Source of the DNA: Pseudomonas sivasensis
GTDB lineage: Bacteria > Pseudomonadota > Gammaproteobacteria > Pseudomonadales > Pseudomonadaceae
DNA: 64,000 bases
Assembly: GCF_013778505.1 (NCBI RefSeq)
Contig: NZ_JAAOWU010000007.1
Coordinates: 1 to 64,000 of the forward strand
Direction: 5' to 3'
The notes under the pieces were generated by a model. That model saw only the letters and a program-made list of their open reading frames with translations. It ran no database searches and had not been told where the DNA came from. A program made the position numbers and the translations under genes. Every line of letters starts with the position of its first letter. Within the stretch, counting starts at the first letter, position 1. Positions 48,963 through 60,180 of the stretch are shown one piece after another.

Positions 48963-49922
48963 TTGGAATACTCAGAAAAAACCGCCCTGATTTGCGGTGT
49001 GAGCGGCCAGGATGGTGCTTATCTCGCGAGGCTGTTGCTTAGCAAGGGCTATACCGTCTGGGGTACTTCTCGGGATGCGCAGGGATCTTCATTCGTCAAC
49101 CTCAAGCGACTGGATATCTTTCCTCGGGTGAAACTGCTGTCGATGGTGCCTGAAGACTTTCGAAGCGTTTTCATGGCTCTTAAGCGCAGTCAGCCTGATG
49201 AAGTCTATTATCTGGCGGGGCAGTCGTCGGTTGGTTTGTCTTTTGAGCAGCCCGCTGAAACGATCCAGAGTATTACCTTGGGTACGCTCAATATGCTTGA
49301 GGCCTGCCGGATGACAGAGCGTCCGATTCGCTTTTATCAAGCAGGATCAAGTGAGTGTTTTGGGGATACCAACGGTGAGCCCGCCGCTGAGGGGATGGCG
49401 TTCCACCCTCGTAGCCCTTATGCAGTGGCTAAGTCTTCGGCGTTCTGGTTGGTCGATAACTATCGTGAAGCTTATAATCTCTTCGCCTGTACAGGGATCT
49501 TGTTTAATCACGAATCTCCATTGCGCCCCTCTAGATTTGTAACACAAAAAATTGTAACGACAGCGAAACGAATTGCTGCTGGCTCTGATGAGCGATTAAC
49601 TCTTGGACGCCTGGATATCGCTCGAGATTGGGGGGCCGCCTCAGAGTATGTCGATGCGATGTGGAGGATGCTGCAGTGTGATGAGCCGAGCGATTTTGTG
49701 ATAGCCACGGGTCAAACCCATACGCTTGAAACCTTTGTTGCTGAGGCGTTTACACAGTTGGGCCTCGATTGGAAGGCTTATGTCGATCAATCCACTGAAT
49801 TTTTCAGGCCTACTGATCTATTGGTCAGTCGAGCTTGCCCCGCTAAGGCCGAGCAGGTCTTGGGGTGGAAAGCCCAGTCGACGATGCCTGATGTCATTAC
49901 CAGCATGTTAAATGCGATTTAA
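48963..49922 (+). CDS. GDP-mannose 4,6-dehydratase family protein
   Basis: A 319-residue extended SDR of the GMD group, shorter than standard Gmd (~370). LICGVSGQDGAYLARLLLSK is the nucleotide motif, QAGSSECFG replaces the usual QASTSELYG catalytic stretch (Glu kept), and the Tyr-Lys pair is in SPYAVAKSSAFW. The GMD-specific [22 protein letters not shown] is present. It likely acts on GDP-mannose or a related GDP-sugar. Start is TTG at 48963 after AAAGG, since no ATG gives the N-terminus. It lies directly before the interrupted gmd copy and may partly replace it. Confidence 0.8.
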   Translation: MEYSEKTALICGVSGQDGAYLARLLLSKGYTVWGTSRDAQGSSFVNLKRLDIFPRVKLLSMVPEDFRSVFMALKRSQPDEVYYLAGQSSVGLSFEQPAETIQSITLGTLNMLEACRMTERPIRFYQAGSSECFGDTNGEPAAEGMAFHPRSPYAVAKSSAFWLVDNYREAYNLFACTGILFNHESPLRPSRFVTQKIVTTAKRIAAGSDERLTLGRLDIARDWGAASEYVDAMWRMLQCDEPSDFVIATGQTHTLETFVAEAFTQLGLDWKAYVDQSTEFFRPTDLLVSRACPAKAEQVLGWKAQSTMPDVITSMLNAI

Positions 49923-49943
49923 TAGTAAATCTAAGAATTTTAG

Positions 49944-51077
<1,134 letters not shown>

Positions 51078-51078
51078 T

Positions 51079-52056
51079 ATGTCACGTCAATTGAGCGAAT
51101 GTGTTTTTGTTGCTGGCCACAAGGGGATGGTAGGTTCGGCCATTGTTCGACGCCTGCGAGCGTTGGGTTACACCAATATTGTGACCCGCGACAGGGCTCA
51201 ATTGAATCTGTTGGACCAGCTTGCGGTAATGAATTTTTTTGCTGAGACCAAGATAGAGCAAGTCTATATGGCCGCTGCCAAGGTGGGTGGCATTCATGCG
51301 AACAACACCTACCCGGCTGAGTTTATCTACGAAAACCTTATGATGCAGGCAAACGTCATCCATGCTGCGCATCAGCACGACGTGCAAAAAATGCTATTCC
51401 TCGGTTCGTCGTGTATTTATCCCATTAACGTCAAGCAACCGATGCCTGAAGAGGCGCTCTTGACGGGAACGCTTGAGCCTACCAATGAGCCTTATGCCAT
51501 TGCGAAGATTGCCGGAATCAAGCTATGTGAGAGTTATAATCGCCAATATGGACGCGATTATCGCAGTGCTATGCCTACTAACTTGTACGGTCCTAATGAC
51601 AACTTCCACCCGCAGAACTCCCATGTAATACCCGCACTCTTGCGTCGCTTTCACGATGCAGTCGAAGAAGGCGTTGAAGAGGTTGTTATATGGGGTAGTG
51701 GTTCGCCGATGCGTGAATTCCTGCATGTGGATGATATGGCCAGTGCGTCGGTCCACGTCATGGAGTTGGATCAGAACCAGTATGGCGCCTATACCCAACC
51801 GATGCTTTCTCATATCAACGTAGGTACGGGCGAAGACTGCACCATTCGCGAACTGGCTCAAACCATCGCGAAGGTTACTGGGTTCAAGGGGCGCCTAAGC
51901 TTTGACAGCACAAAGCCAGACGGGCCGCCAAGGAAACTGATGGATGTTTCGCGTCTTGAGCGATTGGGGTGGCGTGCGAGCATCAGCCTCGAAGAGGGGC
52001 TTCGCGACGCATACGCCTGGTTCTCCGAGAACGCCTTGCACGCTCGCTCGCGCTAG
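51079..52056 (+). CDS. fcl: GDP-L-fucose synthase
   Basis: A 325-residue epimerase/reductase (WcaG) that turns GDP-4-keto-6-deoxymannose into GDP-L-fucose. [17 protein letters not shown] is the NADP motif, FLGSSCIYP and [15 protein letters not shown] the catalytic parts, and [14 protein letters not shown] and [10 protein letters not shown] are family-specific. ATG 51079 lies one base after the gmd stop. It depends on the product of Gmd, so its function is affected by the interrupted gene upstream unless that is rescued. Confidence 0.93.
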   Translation: MSRQLSECVFVAGHKGMVGSAIVRRLRALGYTNIVTRDRAQLNLLDQLAVMNFFAETKIEQVYMAAAKVGGIHANNTYPAEFIYENLMMQANVIHAAHQHDVQKMLFLGSSCIYPINVKQPMPEEALLTGTLEPTNEPYAIAKIAGIKLCESYNRQYGRDYRSAMPTNLYGPNDNFHPQNSHVIPALLRRFHDAVEEGVEEVVIWGSGSPMREFLHVDDMASASVHVMELDQNQYGAYTQPMLSHINVGTGEDCTIRELAQTIAKVTGFKGRLSFDSTKPDGPPRKLMDVSRLERLGWRASISLEEGLRDAYAWFSENALHARSR

Positions 52057-52213
52057 CCTTTGTTGCTTGGGGTGGCTCGTCGGCTTGCGCATTTTTTCAA
52101 ATGGCGCCGGCACCGTAAAGTTTAGGTTTCAGGCGTTGACCTGGTCCACTTTTAGTGGCTATTAGTGAGCGCGCTTATGTTGCGGCGTCGATCTCGGCCT
52201 TAAGGATGTTTGA

Positions 52214-53629
52214 ATGTTTCTTCCAGTAATCATGGCGGGTGGCTCAGGTACCCGGCTATGGCCACTCTCCCGTCAGTTGAACCCCAAGCAGTTTCTCCCC
52301 TTGGTGGATGCCGATATGACGATGCTCCAGGCCACTATCAAGCGCCTTGATGGGCTTGAGCATGGGGCGCCGCGATTGATTTGCAACGAACATCATCGCT
52401 TTCTGGCTGCCGAACAACTTCGGCAGTTGGGTCTGGACGACGCGAACATCATCCTTGAACCGGTAGGCCGCAACACTGCCCCAGCTATTACACTGGCAGC
52501 CCTGCAGGCACTCGCTGAGCAGGATGATCCAATCATGCTCGTCTTGGCGGCTGATCACTTGATTCAAGATGTCGAGGCGTTCCAGAGAAGCATCGCTACG
52601 GCGCTTGCGCTGGCGGAGTCTGGCAAGTTGGTCACCTTCGCCATTACGCCTACATGCCCTGAGACGGGGTATGGCTATCTTCAGCTGGGTGCGCCTGTTG
52701 GATCGGGAGGGTTCAAGGTCAGTCGTTTCGTTGAAAAACCTGACTTGGTTACCGCTCAGTCCTACCTCGCTCAGGGCGATTACTTCTGGAATAGCGGCAT
52801 GTTCATGTTTCGAGCCAGTCGCTATATTCAGGAGTTGGAAAAATTTCAACCGGAAATTGTGTCGGTATGTCGGGAAGCCTTGGCGGGTGGGCAACAAGAT
52901 ATGCATTTTACTCGGGTCGACAGTGCCATTTTCGCGACCAGCCCTGATGTCTCCATTGACTACGCAGTGATGGAGAAGACTTCAGACGCCGTCATGGTTC
53001 CTTTAGATGCCGGCTGGAGTGATATCGGGTCCTGGTCTGCTCTTTGGGAGGCAGGCGAGAAAAATGCAGACGGTAATCTGTTCAAAGGTGACGTGTTGTC
53101 TGAGAAAACCTCCGGCAGCTACGTTCATGCCACACATCGTTTGGTCACCACTGTTGGTGTAAACGACCTGATTATCGTGGAGACCAAGGACGCAGTCCTC
53201 GTTGCACACAAAGATCAAGTTCAGGAAGTTAAGAAGATCGTTGATCAACTCAAGGCGGGCAAACGCCACGAGCATACCGACCATCGCGAGGTCTATCGCC
53301 CTTGGGGTTTTTACGACTCTATTGATAGTGGCGAGCGCTATCAGGTTAAAAGAATTACCGTAAAACCAGGCGAGAAGCTCTCAGTGCAGATGCACCATCA
53401 CCGCGCGGAGCACTGGGTGGTTGTCAGCGGTACTGCTCGCGTGACTAATGGTGATAAGACGTATTTGGTTACCGAGAACCAATCTACATTTATCCCTATT
53501 GGACAGATTCATGCACTGGAGAACCCTGGAATCATTCCGCTAGAACTGATTGAGGTTCAGTCGGGATCTTACTTGGGAGAGGATGATATTGTCCGGTTTG
53601 AAGATGTTTACGGCCGTGTAAAGGGTTGA
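52214..53629 (+). CDS. manC: Mannose-1-phosphate guanylyltransferase / mannose-6-phosphate isomerase
   Basis: A 471-residue bifunctional enzyme (type II PMI, as AlgA/WbpW) supplying GDP-mannose. N-terminal GTP:mannose-1-P guanylyltransferase has [22 protein letters not shown] and GYGYLQLG; the C-terminal cupin isomerase has [15 protein letters not shown] with zinc-binding residues. ATG 52214 follows AAGGA. A 157-base gap before it may hold its own promoter. Confidence 0.95.
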   Translation: MFLPVIMAGGSGTRLWPLSRQLNPKQFLPLVDADMTMLQATIKRLDGLEHGAPRLICNEHHRFLAAEQLRQLGLDDANIILEPVGRNTAPAITLAALQALAEQDDPIMLVLAADHLIQDVEAFQRSIATALALAESGKLVTFAITPTCPETGYGYLQLGAPVGSGGFKVSRFVEKPDLVTAQSYLAQGDYFWNSGMFMFRASRYIQELEKFQPEIVSVCREALAGGQQDMHFTRVDSAIFATSPDVSIDYAVMEKTSDAVMVPLDAGWSDIGSWSALWEAGEKNADGNLFKGDVLSEKTSGSYVHATHRLVTTVGVNDLIIVETKDAVLVAHKDQVQEVKKIVDQLKAGKRHEHTDHREVYRPWGFYDSIDSGERYQVKRITVKPGEKLSVQMHHHRAEHWVVVSGTARVTNGDKTYLVTENQSTFIPIGQIHALENPGIIPLELIEVQSGSYLGEDDIVRFEDVYGRVKG

Positions 53630-53630
53630 T

Positions 53631-54401
53631 GTGTTGAAAATTTCGATTATCACGGTCTCCTACAACAGCGAAAAAACGATCAGGGATACTATTGAGTCCG
53701 TATTGGCTCAGACGTATTTGAATGTCGAATATATAGTTATAGATGGTGGTTCAAAGGACAATACGATGGGTATTGTTGGGGAATATGCTGCGTCTATCGC
53801 AACCATCGTGAGTGAGCCGGATCGTGGCATATACGACGCTATGAACAAAGGTATCGCGTTGGCCACGGGTGATGTTATCGGCATTCTCAACTCCGACGAT
53901 TTCTATGAAAGTCCTACATCGTTAGAGAGCGTTGCAGCCGCGTTTCGTCTGAATCCAGAAAGTGCGCTCGTCTTTGGTGATGTTGTTTTTGTAAATCCTG
54001 AGGACTTGCAGCGGGTCACGCGTGTCTATAGCGCTTCACATTTTCGCTCGTGGAAGCTGCGGTTTGGGTGGATGCCTCCCCATCCAGGTACATTTGTACG
54101 CAAAGAGGCTTACGCCGACGTTGGTGCTTATTCCATGTTGTACGCCATCTCCGCAGATTACGAGATGTTTGTTCGCCTGCTCCTGATTAAAAAACTCAGA
54201 TTTTCGCATATTGATAAGGTCCTGGTTCGCATGCGCTCGGGCGGCGTCAGTACCTCCGGTATAAAAAGTAGTCTGAAACTAAATCGGGAAATTGTTCTGG
54301 CGTGCAAGCGTAATGGGATATACACCAACTTGCTTATGGTGCTGAGTAAAATTCCATTCAAATTGCTGGAATACCTAAAGCGCTCGGGGACAAAGAACTG
54401 A
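53631..54401 (+). CDS. Glycosyltransferase family 2 (WcaA-like)
   Basis: A 256-residue GT-A transferase: SIITVSYNSEKTIRDTIESV, VIDGGSKDNTMGI, SEPDRGIYDAMNKGI and the DxD-like LNSDDFY, then PPHPGTFVRKEAY. This is the colanic/O-antigen GT2 group. The start is GTG 53631, one base after manC, with AAGGG in the manC end. The stop overlaps the next start (TGATG). Confidence 0.86.
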   Translation: MLKISIITVSYNSEKTIRDTIESVLAQTYLNVEYIVIDGGSKDNTMGIVGEYAASIATIVSEPDRGIYDAMNKGIALATGDVIGILNSDDFYESPTSLESVAAAFRLNPESALVFGDVVFVNPEDLQRVTRVYSASHFRSWKLRFGWMPPHPGTFVRKEAYADVGAYSMLYAISADYEMFVRLLLIKKLRFSHIDKVLVRMRSGGVSTSGIKSSLKLNREIVLACKRNGIYTNLLMVLSKIPFKLLEYLKRSGTKN

Positions 54402-55366
54402 TGGACCATATCTTTATTACCGGAGCTACCGGTTTTTTGGGTAAAGATCTGATCCGCCGTTTGCAATCAGATAAGAAGTATCGCCTGTCTGCCTCCGTGC
54501 GTACCGCCGCGACAAGGTTAGATAGCGACGTTTCGGCCCATGTCATGGGCGATATTGATTCGACGACCGCGTGGGGGCAGGCATTGGCGGGTGTGGATGT
54601 TGTTGTCCACTGCGCTGCTCGTGTGCACATAACGACCGACGATTCTGCTGATCCGCTACAAGCTTTTCGTGACATCAATGTTAAAGCTACCTTGCACCTG
54701 GCAAGGGAGGCCGCCGCCGCCGGCGTTCGCCGTTTTGTCTTTATCAGTTCGATCAAGGTCAACGGTGAAGTGTCGCCGGCTGGCACACCGTTCTGCGCCG
54801 ATGATGAGCCGAACCCGGCTGACGCGTATGGCCTGTCTAAATGGGAAGCCGAAAAGGGGCTTCTACAACTCTCTGAGGCCGTCGAGATGGATATCGTCAT
54901 CATCCGGCCAGTGCTTATCTATGGCCCCGGAGTAAAAGCAAACTTTTTGAACATGATGCGTTTTCTGTCCAAGGGAATCCCGTTGCCTTTGGGCGCCATA
55001 CATAACAAACGCAGCCTTGTCGCGCTTGAAAACGTATCGGATCTGATTGTTACTTGCCTGGATCACCCTGCTGCCAGCAATCAAGTCTTTCTCGTCAGTG
55101 ACGGTGAAGACCTTTCTACGACTGAACTATTGCGCAGGTTGGCACATGCATTACACGCACCCGCCCGCTTGATTCCCATTCCTTCGCGCTTTTTGACGTT
55201 CGTCGCTAAGCTATTCCGCATGTCGGGGCTCTCTCAGCGCCTGTGCGGAACGCTGCAGGTCGATATTCGCAAGACCCGCTCGCTGTTGGGGTGGGCACCT
55301 CGTGTCAGCGTTGATCAAGCTCTGAATGGCGCAGCTCGACATTATCTGGATACGAATAAACGATGA
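54401..55366 (+). CDS. WbpV-like nucleotide-sugar epimerase/reductase
   Basis: A 321-residue extended SDR. FITGATGFLGKDLIRRLQ, VVVHCAARVHI, FISSIKVNGE and DAYGLSKWEAEKGL carry the NAD motif and Ser-Tyr-Lys triad. With the wbpL-type gene it overlaps (ATGA) and wbpM beyond, the set matches wbpV-wbpL-wbpM of P. aeruginosa serotypes, which make UDP-N-acetyl-D-fucosamine/quinovosamine and start the O-unit on undecaprenyl phosphate. It would reduce the 4-keto intermediate from WbpM. Confidence 0.85.
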   Translation: MDHIFITGATGFLGKDLIRRLQSDKKYRLSASVRTAATRLDSDVSAHVMGDIDSTTAWGQALAGVDVVVHCAARVHITTDDSADPLQAFRDINVKATLHLAREAAAAGVRRFVFISSIKVNGEVSPAGTPFCADDEPNPADAYGLSKWEAEKGLLQLSEAVEMDIVIIRPVLIYGPGVKANFLNMMRFLSKGIPLPLGAIHNKRSLVALENVSDLIVTCLDHPAASNQVFLVSDGEDLSTTELLRRLAHALHAPARLIPIPSRFLTFVAKLFRMSGLSQRLCGTLQVDIRKTRSLLGWAPRVSVDQALNGAARHYLDTNKR

Positions 55367-56388
55367 ATTTTCTCTGGTTGCTCCCTGTCCTGGCGGGCAT
55401 TTCCCTTCTGTTGACGTGGCAGCTGCGCCGTTATGCATTGTCAGCAAGCTTGATCGATACTCCGAACGCCCGTAGCTCACATTCAGTACCCACGCCCAGA
55501 GGCGGTGGCGTCGCGATTGTGATCAGCTTTCTCGCTGCTGTGCCTGTGCTCGCTTTTGCGGACCTTATTCCCTGGTCATGGGCGTGGGGCATGTTGGGGG
55601 CTGGCCTGGGCGTTGCCGTTCTGGGGTTCATGGATGACCACGGGCATATCGCAGCGCGCTGGCGATTGCTTGGCCATTTCCTTGCAGCGGTATGGGTATT
55701 GTTTTTCCTTCAAGGCTTGGCGCCGCTAAAGATCTTCGGGCATTTGATTGACCTGGGTTGGCTAGGCAACTTCCTGGCTGTGCTTTATTTGGTGTGGTTA
55801 CTAAATCTCTACAACTTCATGGACGGTATCGATGGTATTGCAAGCATCGAGGCGTTGTGTGCTTGCCTGGGAATGTGTGTCGTTTATGGCGTGGCGGGGC
55901 ATGCACAACTGGTCTGGACGCCGCTGGTGTTCAGCATGGCGGTAGCAGGTTTTTTGTATTGGAACTTCCCTCCTGCGCGAATCTTCATGGGCGATGCAGG
56001 GAGTGGTTTTATCGGCATCATACTGGGGGCGTTTTCTTTACAGGCGTGTCTTATATCGCCTCAGTTGTTCTGGGCATGGCTGATAATGCTGGGTGTGTTT
56101 ATTGTCGATGCTACCTTTACGTTGATACGTCGGCTGTTGCGTGGGGACAAGGTTTACGAAGCGCATCGCAGTCACGCCTATCAGTTTGCTTCCCGGCAGA
56201 TCGGCAGGCATCGGCCGGTCACGCTGGCTGTTGCGTGTATTAATATTTTCTGGCTCCTTCCGGTGGCCCTGGCTGTAGTGTTGCTTGATTTAGATGGGGT
56301 TCTAGGCTTGGTTGTTGGTTATGTACCGTTGGTCTGGTTGGCAATAAAGTTTAATGCGGGTTCTTTAGAGCCAGCCAATACGCCCTGA
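55363..56388 (+). CDS. wbpL: Undecaprenyl-phosphate sugar-1-phosphate transferase WbpL
   Basis: A 341-residue polytopic membrane enzyme of the MraY/WecA family starting the O-unit with a UDP-6-deoxy-HexNAc. RSSHSVPTPRGGG at the N-terminus, the acidic loop FMDDHG, LYNFMDGIDGIAS, FMGDAGSGFIG and the late EAHRSHAYQ are all in place. ATG 55363 overlaps the previous stop. Composition returns to near-host values from here on. Confidence 0.93.
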   Translation: MNFLWLLPVLAGISLLLTWQLRRYALSASLIDTPNARSSHSVPTPRGGGVAIVISFLAAVPVLAFADLIPWSWAWGMLGAGLGVAVLGFMDDHGHIAARWRLLGHFLAAVWVLFFLQGLAPLKIFGHLIDLGWLGNFLAVLYLVWLLNLYNFMDGIDGIASIEALCACLGMCVVYGVAGHAQLVWTPLVFSMAVAGFLYWNFPPARIFMGDAGSGFIGIILGAFSLQACLISPQLFWAWLIMLGVFIVDATFTLIRRLLRGDKVYEAHRSHAYQFASRQIGRHRPVTLAVACINIFWLLPVALAVVLLDLDGVLGLVVGYVPLVWLAIKFNAGSLEPANTP

Positions 56389-56479
56389 TTGTCATTAAGG
56401 CGCAGATGCGAATTAAGGTAGTCTGATAGTGAGGCCACCCCTGCCTTTTTTCAGGCAGATGTAACTTTGGAGAGTAAGG

Positions 56480-58474
56480 ATGGATCGGCTGCGCACGCTG
56501 CTACTTGGCCTACCAAGGCGTTATAAGCGCGTTCTACAGGTGCTGACTGACATCGTTGTGGTGTGGGCCGCGTTGTGGATGGCTTTTGTCGTGCGCCTGG
56601 GCATCGACGAGATGATCAATCCGGTTAGACAGCATTTATGGCTGTTCATTGCTGCACCTATCGTTGCCATTCCCTTGTTTGTGCGATTCGGTATGTACCG
56701 GGCGGTTATGCGTTATTTCGGTAATGATGCGCTGATCGCGATCATCAAAGCAGTCAGCCTGTCATCGTTGATCCTGGCGCTGGTGGTTTACTGGTATAGC
56801 AACCATCAGAACGTCGTCCCGCGTTCGATTGTTTTCAATTATTGGTGGCTAAGCCTGATCATGATTGGCGGCCTGCGCCTGGGGATGCGTCAATATTTCC
56901 TTGGGGATTGGTTCACCGCCACCCAGCATGTGCCGTTTACAAATCGTGATGACGGCTTGATCAAAGTCGCTATCTACGGTGCTGGGTCTGCCGGTAACCA
57001 ATTGGTCGCCGCATTGCGCATGGGGCGTGTTATGCGTCCTGTGGCGTTTATCGACGACGATCCCGGGATTTCTGATCGTGTTATCTCGGGTTTGCATGTT
57101 TATAAACCCCGGCATATTCAACAAATGATCGACGCGACAGGTGTTCAGGAAATTCTCTTGGCCATCCCCTCGTCCAATCGTGGTCGGCGGCGTGAAATCC
57201 TGTCCTTTCTTGAAGGTTTCCCTCTGCACGTTCGCAGTGTTCCCGGCTTCATGGATCTGGCCAGCGGACGCGTCAAGGTCGACGATATCCAGGAGGTCGA
57301 TATTGCAGACTTGCTAGGACGTGATGCAATCCCAGCCCAAGGCGAACTTCTTGAACACTGTATTAAAAGTCAGGTTGTACTGGTTACGGGGGCAGGTGGG
57401 TCAATTGGTTCAGAACTCTGCCGGCAGATTATATCCCTCAAACCTACGACGTTATTATTGTTCGACCATAGCGAATTTAACCTGTACACCATTTTGTCTG
57501 AGTTGGAACAACGTATTACTCGCGAATCTTTGCCGGTAAAACTTTTGCCGATACTCGGGTCAGTACGTAACCAAGGCAAGTTGCTCGATGTTATGAAAAC
57601 CTGGCATGTAGACACTGTCTATCATGCAGCTGCTTACAAGCATGTGCCGATGGTAGAGCACAATATCGCTGAAGGTGTGTTGAACAATGTCATCGGCACG
57701 CTCAATACGGCGCAAGCTGCACTTCAGTCTGGCGTGGCCAACTTTGTATTGATTTCGACTGACAAGGCCGTACGTCCAACTAACATCATGGGGAGCACCA
57801 AACGGCTGGCGGAATTGACGCTGCAAGCCCTGAGTCGAGAACTCGCCCCGGTATTGTTCGGTGATAAGGCGAATATCTCCCGCGTCAACAAAACCCGCTT
57901 CACTATGGTTCGCTTCGGCAACGTTCTGGGCTCCTCGGGCTCAGTCATTCCGTTGTTTCACAAACAGATCAAATCCGGTGGTCCCCTGACGGTTACCCAT
58001 CCGAAAATCACGCGGTATTTCATGACGATCCCGGAGGCGGCCCAACTGGTCATTCAAGCTGGGTCCATGGGGCAGGGTGGGGATGTATTCGTGTTGGACA
58101 TGGGCGAGCCGGTGAAAATTGTCGAGCTCGCAAAAAAGATGGTGCATCTATCCGGGCTCAGTGTGCGTTCTGACGAGAACCCTCAAGGTGACATCTCGAT
58201 CGAGTTCACCGGCCTGCGCCCCGGCGAAAAGCTTTACGAAGAGTTACTCATCGGCGACAACGTGGTCGCCACTCAACACCCCATGATCATGAGCGCCAAC
58301 GAAGATCATCTGTCTTGGGAAGTGCTTAAAGGCAAGCTCTCGGACTTATTGGCTGCCGTGGATCAAGACGACTACGCCCGCGTCCGTCAACTCCTGCGCG
58401 ACACCGTCAGCGGCTACTCCCCAGACGGAGAGATCGTCGATTGGATTTACCAGCAACGCCGTCTCGAGCCTTGA
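56480..58474 (+). CDS. wbpM: UDP-N-acetylglucosamine 4,6-dehydratase WbpM
   Basis: A 664-residue membrane-anchored dehydratase: four N-terminal helices (~10-120), a first Rossmann domain (AIYGAGSAGNQLVAAL, ~160-290), and the catalytic SDR domain (VTGAGGSIGSELCRQ to ~600). In STDKAVRPTNIMGSTK the usual catalytic Tyr is Met437, with Asp428, Lys429 and Lys441 around it, the known WbpM variant. It makes UDP-4-keto-6-deoxy-GlcNAc. It forms the conserved right border of O-antigen loci in Pseudomonas. ATG 56480 follows AGAGTAAGG. Confidence 0.96.
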   Translation: MDRLRTLLLGLPRRYKRVLQVLTDIVVVWAALWMAFVVRLGIDEMINPVRQHLWLFIAAPIVAIPLFVRFGMYRAVMRYFGNDALIAIIKAVSLSSLILALVVYWYSNHQNVVPRSIVFNYWWLSLIMIGGLRLGMRQYFLGDWFTATQHVPFTNRDDGLIKVAIYGAGSAGNQLVAALRMGRVMRPVAFIDDDPGISDRVISGLHVYKPRHIQQMIDATGVQEILLAIPSSNRGRRREILSFLEGFPLHVRSVPGFMDLASGRVKVDDIQEVDIADLLGRDAIPAQGELLEHCIKSQVVLVTGAGGSIGSELCRQIISLKPTTLLLFDHSEFNLYTILSELEQRITRESLPVKLLPILGSVRNQGKLLDVMKTWHVDTVYHAAAYKHVPMVEHNIAEGVLNNVIGTLNTAQAALQSGVANFVLISTDKAVRPTNIMGSTKRLAELTLQALSRELAPVLFGDKANISRVNKTRFTMVRFGNVLGSSGSVIPLFHKQIKSGGPLTVTHPKITRYFMTIPEAAQLVIQAGSMGQGGDVFVLDMGEPVKIVELAKKMVHLSGLSVRSDENPQGDISIEFTGLRPGEKLYEELLIGDNVVATQHPMIMSANEDHLSWEVLKGKLSDLLAAVDQDDYARVRQLLRDTVSGYSPDGEIVDWIYQQRRLEP

Positions 58475-58530
58475 TTTAATACTCTGTTACTCAACCGTTT
58501 TTGACGAATTTCCAACATCACCTACGTTTG

Positions 58531-58558
58531 AAAAGCAGCTTCGGAAAAGCTGCTTTTC
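58531..58558 (+). terminator. Terminator after wbpM
   Basis: AAAAGCAGCTT-CGGA-AAAGCTGCTTTTC: an inverted repeat with T-rich end, closing the O-antigen transcript. Confidence 0.85.
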
Positions 58559-58585
58559 TTTCAACGATGTCATGGAGCGTCACCA

Positions 58586-58918
58586 ATGCAGAACACCTAC
58601 ATCTCTTCGCTGATTTTCGCCGTTCTTACAACCCTCTCCGTCGCCAGCACCGCGGCCCCTTCCATCAAGCCTGAAGCCCCAACCCCTATCAGCGCTCAGA
58701 TGGCCAAGGCCGAGCAATCCTCCAAGGTCAACCTTAACGCCGCAGACGCCGAGACCCTGCGTCGGGATCTGTTCGGTATTGGCGCTGCCAAAGCCAAGGC
58801 AATCATCGCCTACCGCGAAAGCAATGGCCCATTCACGGCGGTGGATGAGTTGCTGGAAGTGAAGGGTATCGGCAAGGCGCTGTTGGAGAAGAACCGCGAC
58901 AGGCTGGTGATCAACTAA
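58586..58918 (+). CDS. ComEA-family helix-hairpin-helix protein
   Basis: A 110-residue secreted DNA-binding protein. It has a signal peptide (cleavage near STAAP, residue ~24), a short Pro/Ala linker, then two helix-hairpin-helix motifs: KVNLNAADAETLRRDLFGIG and LLEVKGIGKALLEKNRDRL. ComEA proteins bind incoming DNA in the periplasm during competence; in pseudomonads a role in DNA uptake is likely but unproven. Follows wbpM as in P. aeruginosa. Confidence 0.9.
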   Translation: MQNTYISSLIFAVLTTLSVASTAAPSIKPEAPTPISAQMAKAEQSSKVNLNAADAETLRRDLFGIGAAKAKAIIAYRESNGPFTAVDELLEVKGIGKALLEKNRDRLVIN

Positions 58919-58923
58919 ACCCC

Positions 58924-58954
58924 AAGGGGCCGGTCATTGATCGGCCTCTTTCTT
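58924..58954 (+). terminator. Terminator after comEA-like gene
   Basis: AGGGGCCG pairs with CGGCCTCTT around GTCATTGAT and is followed by a T-rich stretch. Confidence 0.75.
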
Positions 58955-59494
58955 CTGTGAGTTCCGCGCTTCACGTTCCCCCGCACCACGTCTATGTTCC
59001 ACCTCACCAATTGTGGGTCTTAGACTCTCCTGGCAAGGACTTATGCGCCTACCAGTGTCGACATCTTCCCCAGCCTCTCTGCGCCGCAACGCCCATCTCC
59101 CAGCGCCGTTTCAATTTGCTCAAGTCTTACGTCGATAGGGTTCGTTATCGCACTGGGCTGGTCGCTCAGATCTATCTCGGAAAACATTGTTGGCAGCGGG
59201 AAGCCGTGGTCCGGGGGAGGACATGTGCCGTTCCGACAGGTAGTTGTCGACAAATGCATCCAGCGGTCTTTGCTGACTGAACAGGTTGTCGCGATGGGCG
59301 TCCAGGTCCGCAGCTGATCTGTGAAGGCCGGGCGCTTCCTTGATGATGCATGGGTGAATTTGGGTTTTGTGGTGTTGTAAATAACGTATACGGCGGCCCC
59401 AGCCACAGGCTGGCATTTTAACCAACCTTAACTTTTTATACCCAGATCGCCCGTTCTGGAGGTTGGCATGAAACGTGATTACCTCCAGACAGAA
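58955..59494. other. Intergenic region with no supported gene
   Basis: 540 bases between comEA and the GntR gene. Open frames exist on both strands (about 58957-59280 plus, 59041-59425 minus) but show no family resemblance, no ribosome site and cysteine/proline-rich translations. The right third (59370-59450) is AT-rich, probably promoter DNA. Confidence 0.4.
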
Positions 59495-59509
59495 GATTGT
59501 TCAACAATC
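59495..59509. promoter_or_regulatory. Palindrome at the start of the GntR gene
   Basis: GATTGTTCAACAATC is a perfect palindrome around a central C, 12 bases before the chosen ATG. The TTGT-N3-ACAA core is typical of GntR/FadR-type operators, so autorepression by the gene that follows is likely. Confidence 0.6.
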
Positions 59510-59520
59510 ATGAGGCGATG

Positions 59521-60165
59521 ATGACACCCAATATGTCTTTAGCAGACCAGATTGCTTTGGAGCTGCGTGCCGACATCATCAGCGGGCGGTTATTGCCGGG
59601 TATGGCCCTGGTCGAGGCGGATTTGGTCACTGCCTACAGTGCGTCGCGCAATACGATTCGCGAAGCCCTCCACCGTTTGGGGCAGGAGGGCTTGACCCGT
59701 TATGTGCGCAACAAGGGTGTGATGGTCCGGCGATTGGAGCGGGAGGAAGTTCGCGATCTGTTTGTTGTCCGCCGCACACTGGAATTGCAGGCCATCGCAC
59801 AAAGCAAAGCGTTGACGGACGATCAATCTGAACGCATGCAAAACGCCATCGACGCCACCACCCTGGCCCGTGAGCGCGAAGATTGGCGTGCCGTGGCCAC
59901 CCACAGTTTGTTGTTCCATCAGCACATCGTCGGGTTGATGCGCAGCCCCTTGTTCGATGAGTTTTTCGCCCGGGTCATCGCCCAGCTACGCCTCGTGTTT
60001 TGTGCGGCGCCCGATGAGCAGCGTTTTCAGTCACCTTGGCTTGAGCGTGACCGCGAGATTTACGCGTTATTGGTCCAGGCGAATAAACCCGCGGCAGGGG
60101 AGGCGATGAGCTTGTACCTGGAAGATTCCGAACGCCTGTCGTTGGCGTTGTTTACCCACCCCTGA
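59521..60165 (+). CDS. GntR-family regulator (FCD domain)
   Basis: A 214-residue regulator with an N-terminal winged HTH (~5-70: LADQIALELRADIISGRLLPG; SASRNTIREALHRLGQEGLTR) and a C-terminal all-helical FCD ligand domain (~80-205), which binds carboxylates with a metal. Starts are uncertain: ATG 59521 keeps five bases from GAGG; ATG 59518 and ATG 59533 are close alternatives. It is followed after 15 bases by the DUF1989 gene, its probable target. Confidence 0.88.
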   Translation: MTPNMSLADQIALELRADIISGRLLPGMALVEADLVTAYSASRNTIREALHRLGQEGLTRYVRNKGVMVRRLEREEVRDLFVVRRTLELQAIAQSKALTDDQSERMQNAIDATTLAREREDWRAVATHSLLFHQHIVGLMRSPLFDEFFARVIAQLRLVFCAAPDEQRFQSPWLERDREIYALLVQANKPAAGEAMSLYLEDSERLSLALFTHP

Positions 60166-60180
60166 TCGAGGATTTGCACC

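Noticed and set aside
58957..59425. Open frames on both strands after comEA
   Set aside because: No ribosome site, no recognisable family, Cys/Pro/His-rich translations typical of non-coding GC-rich DNA.
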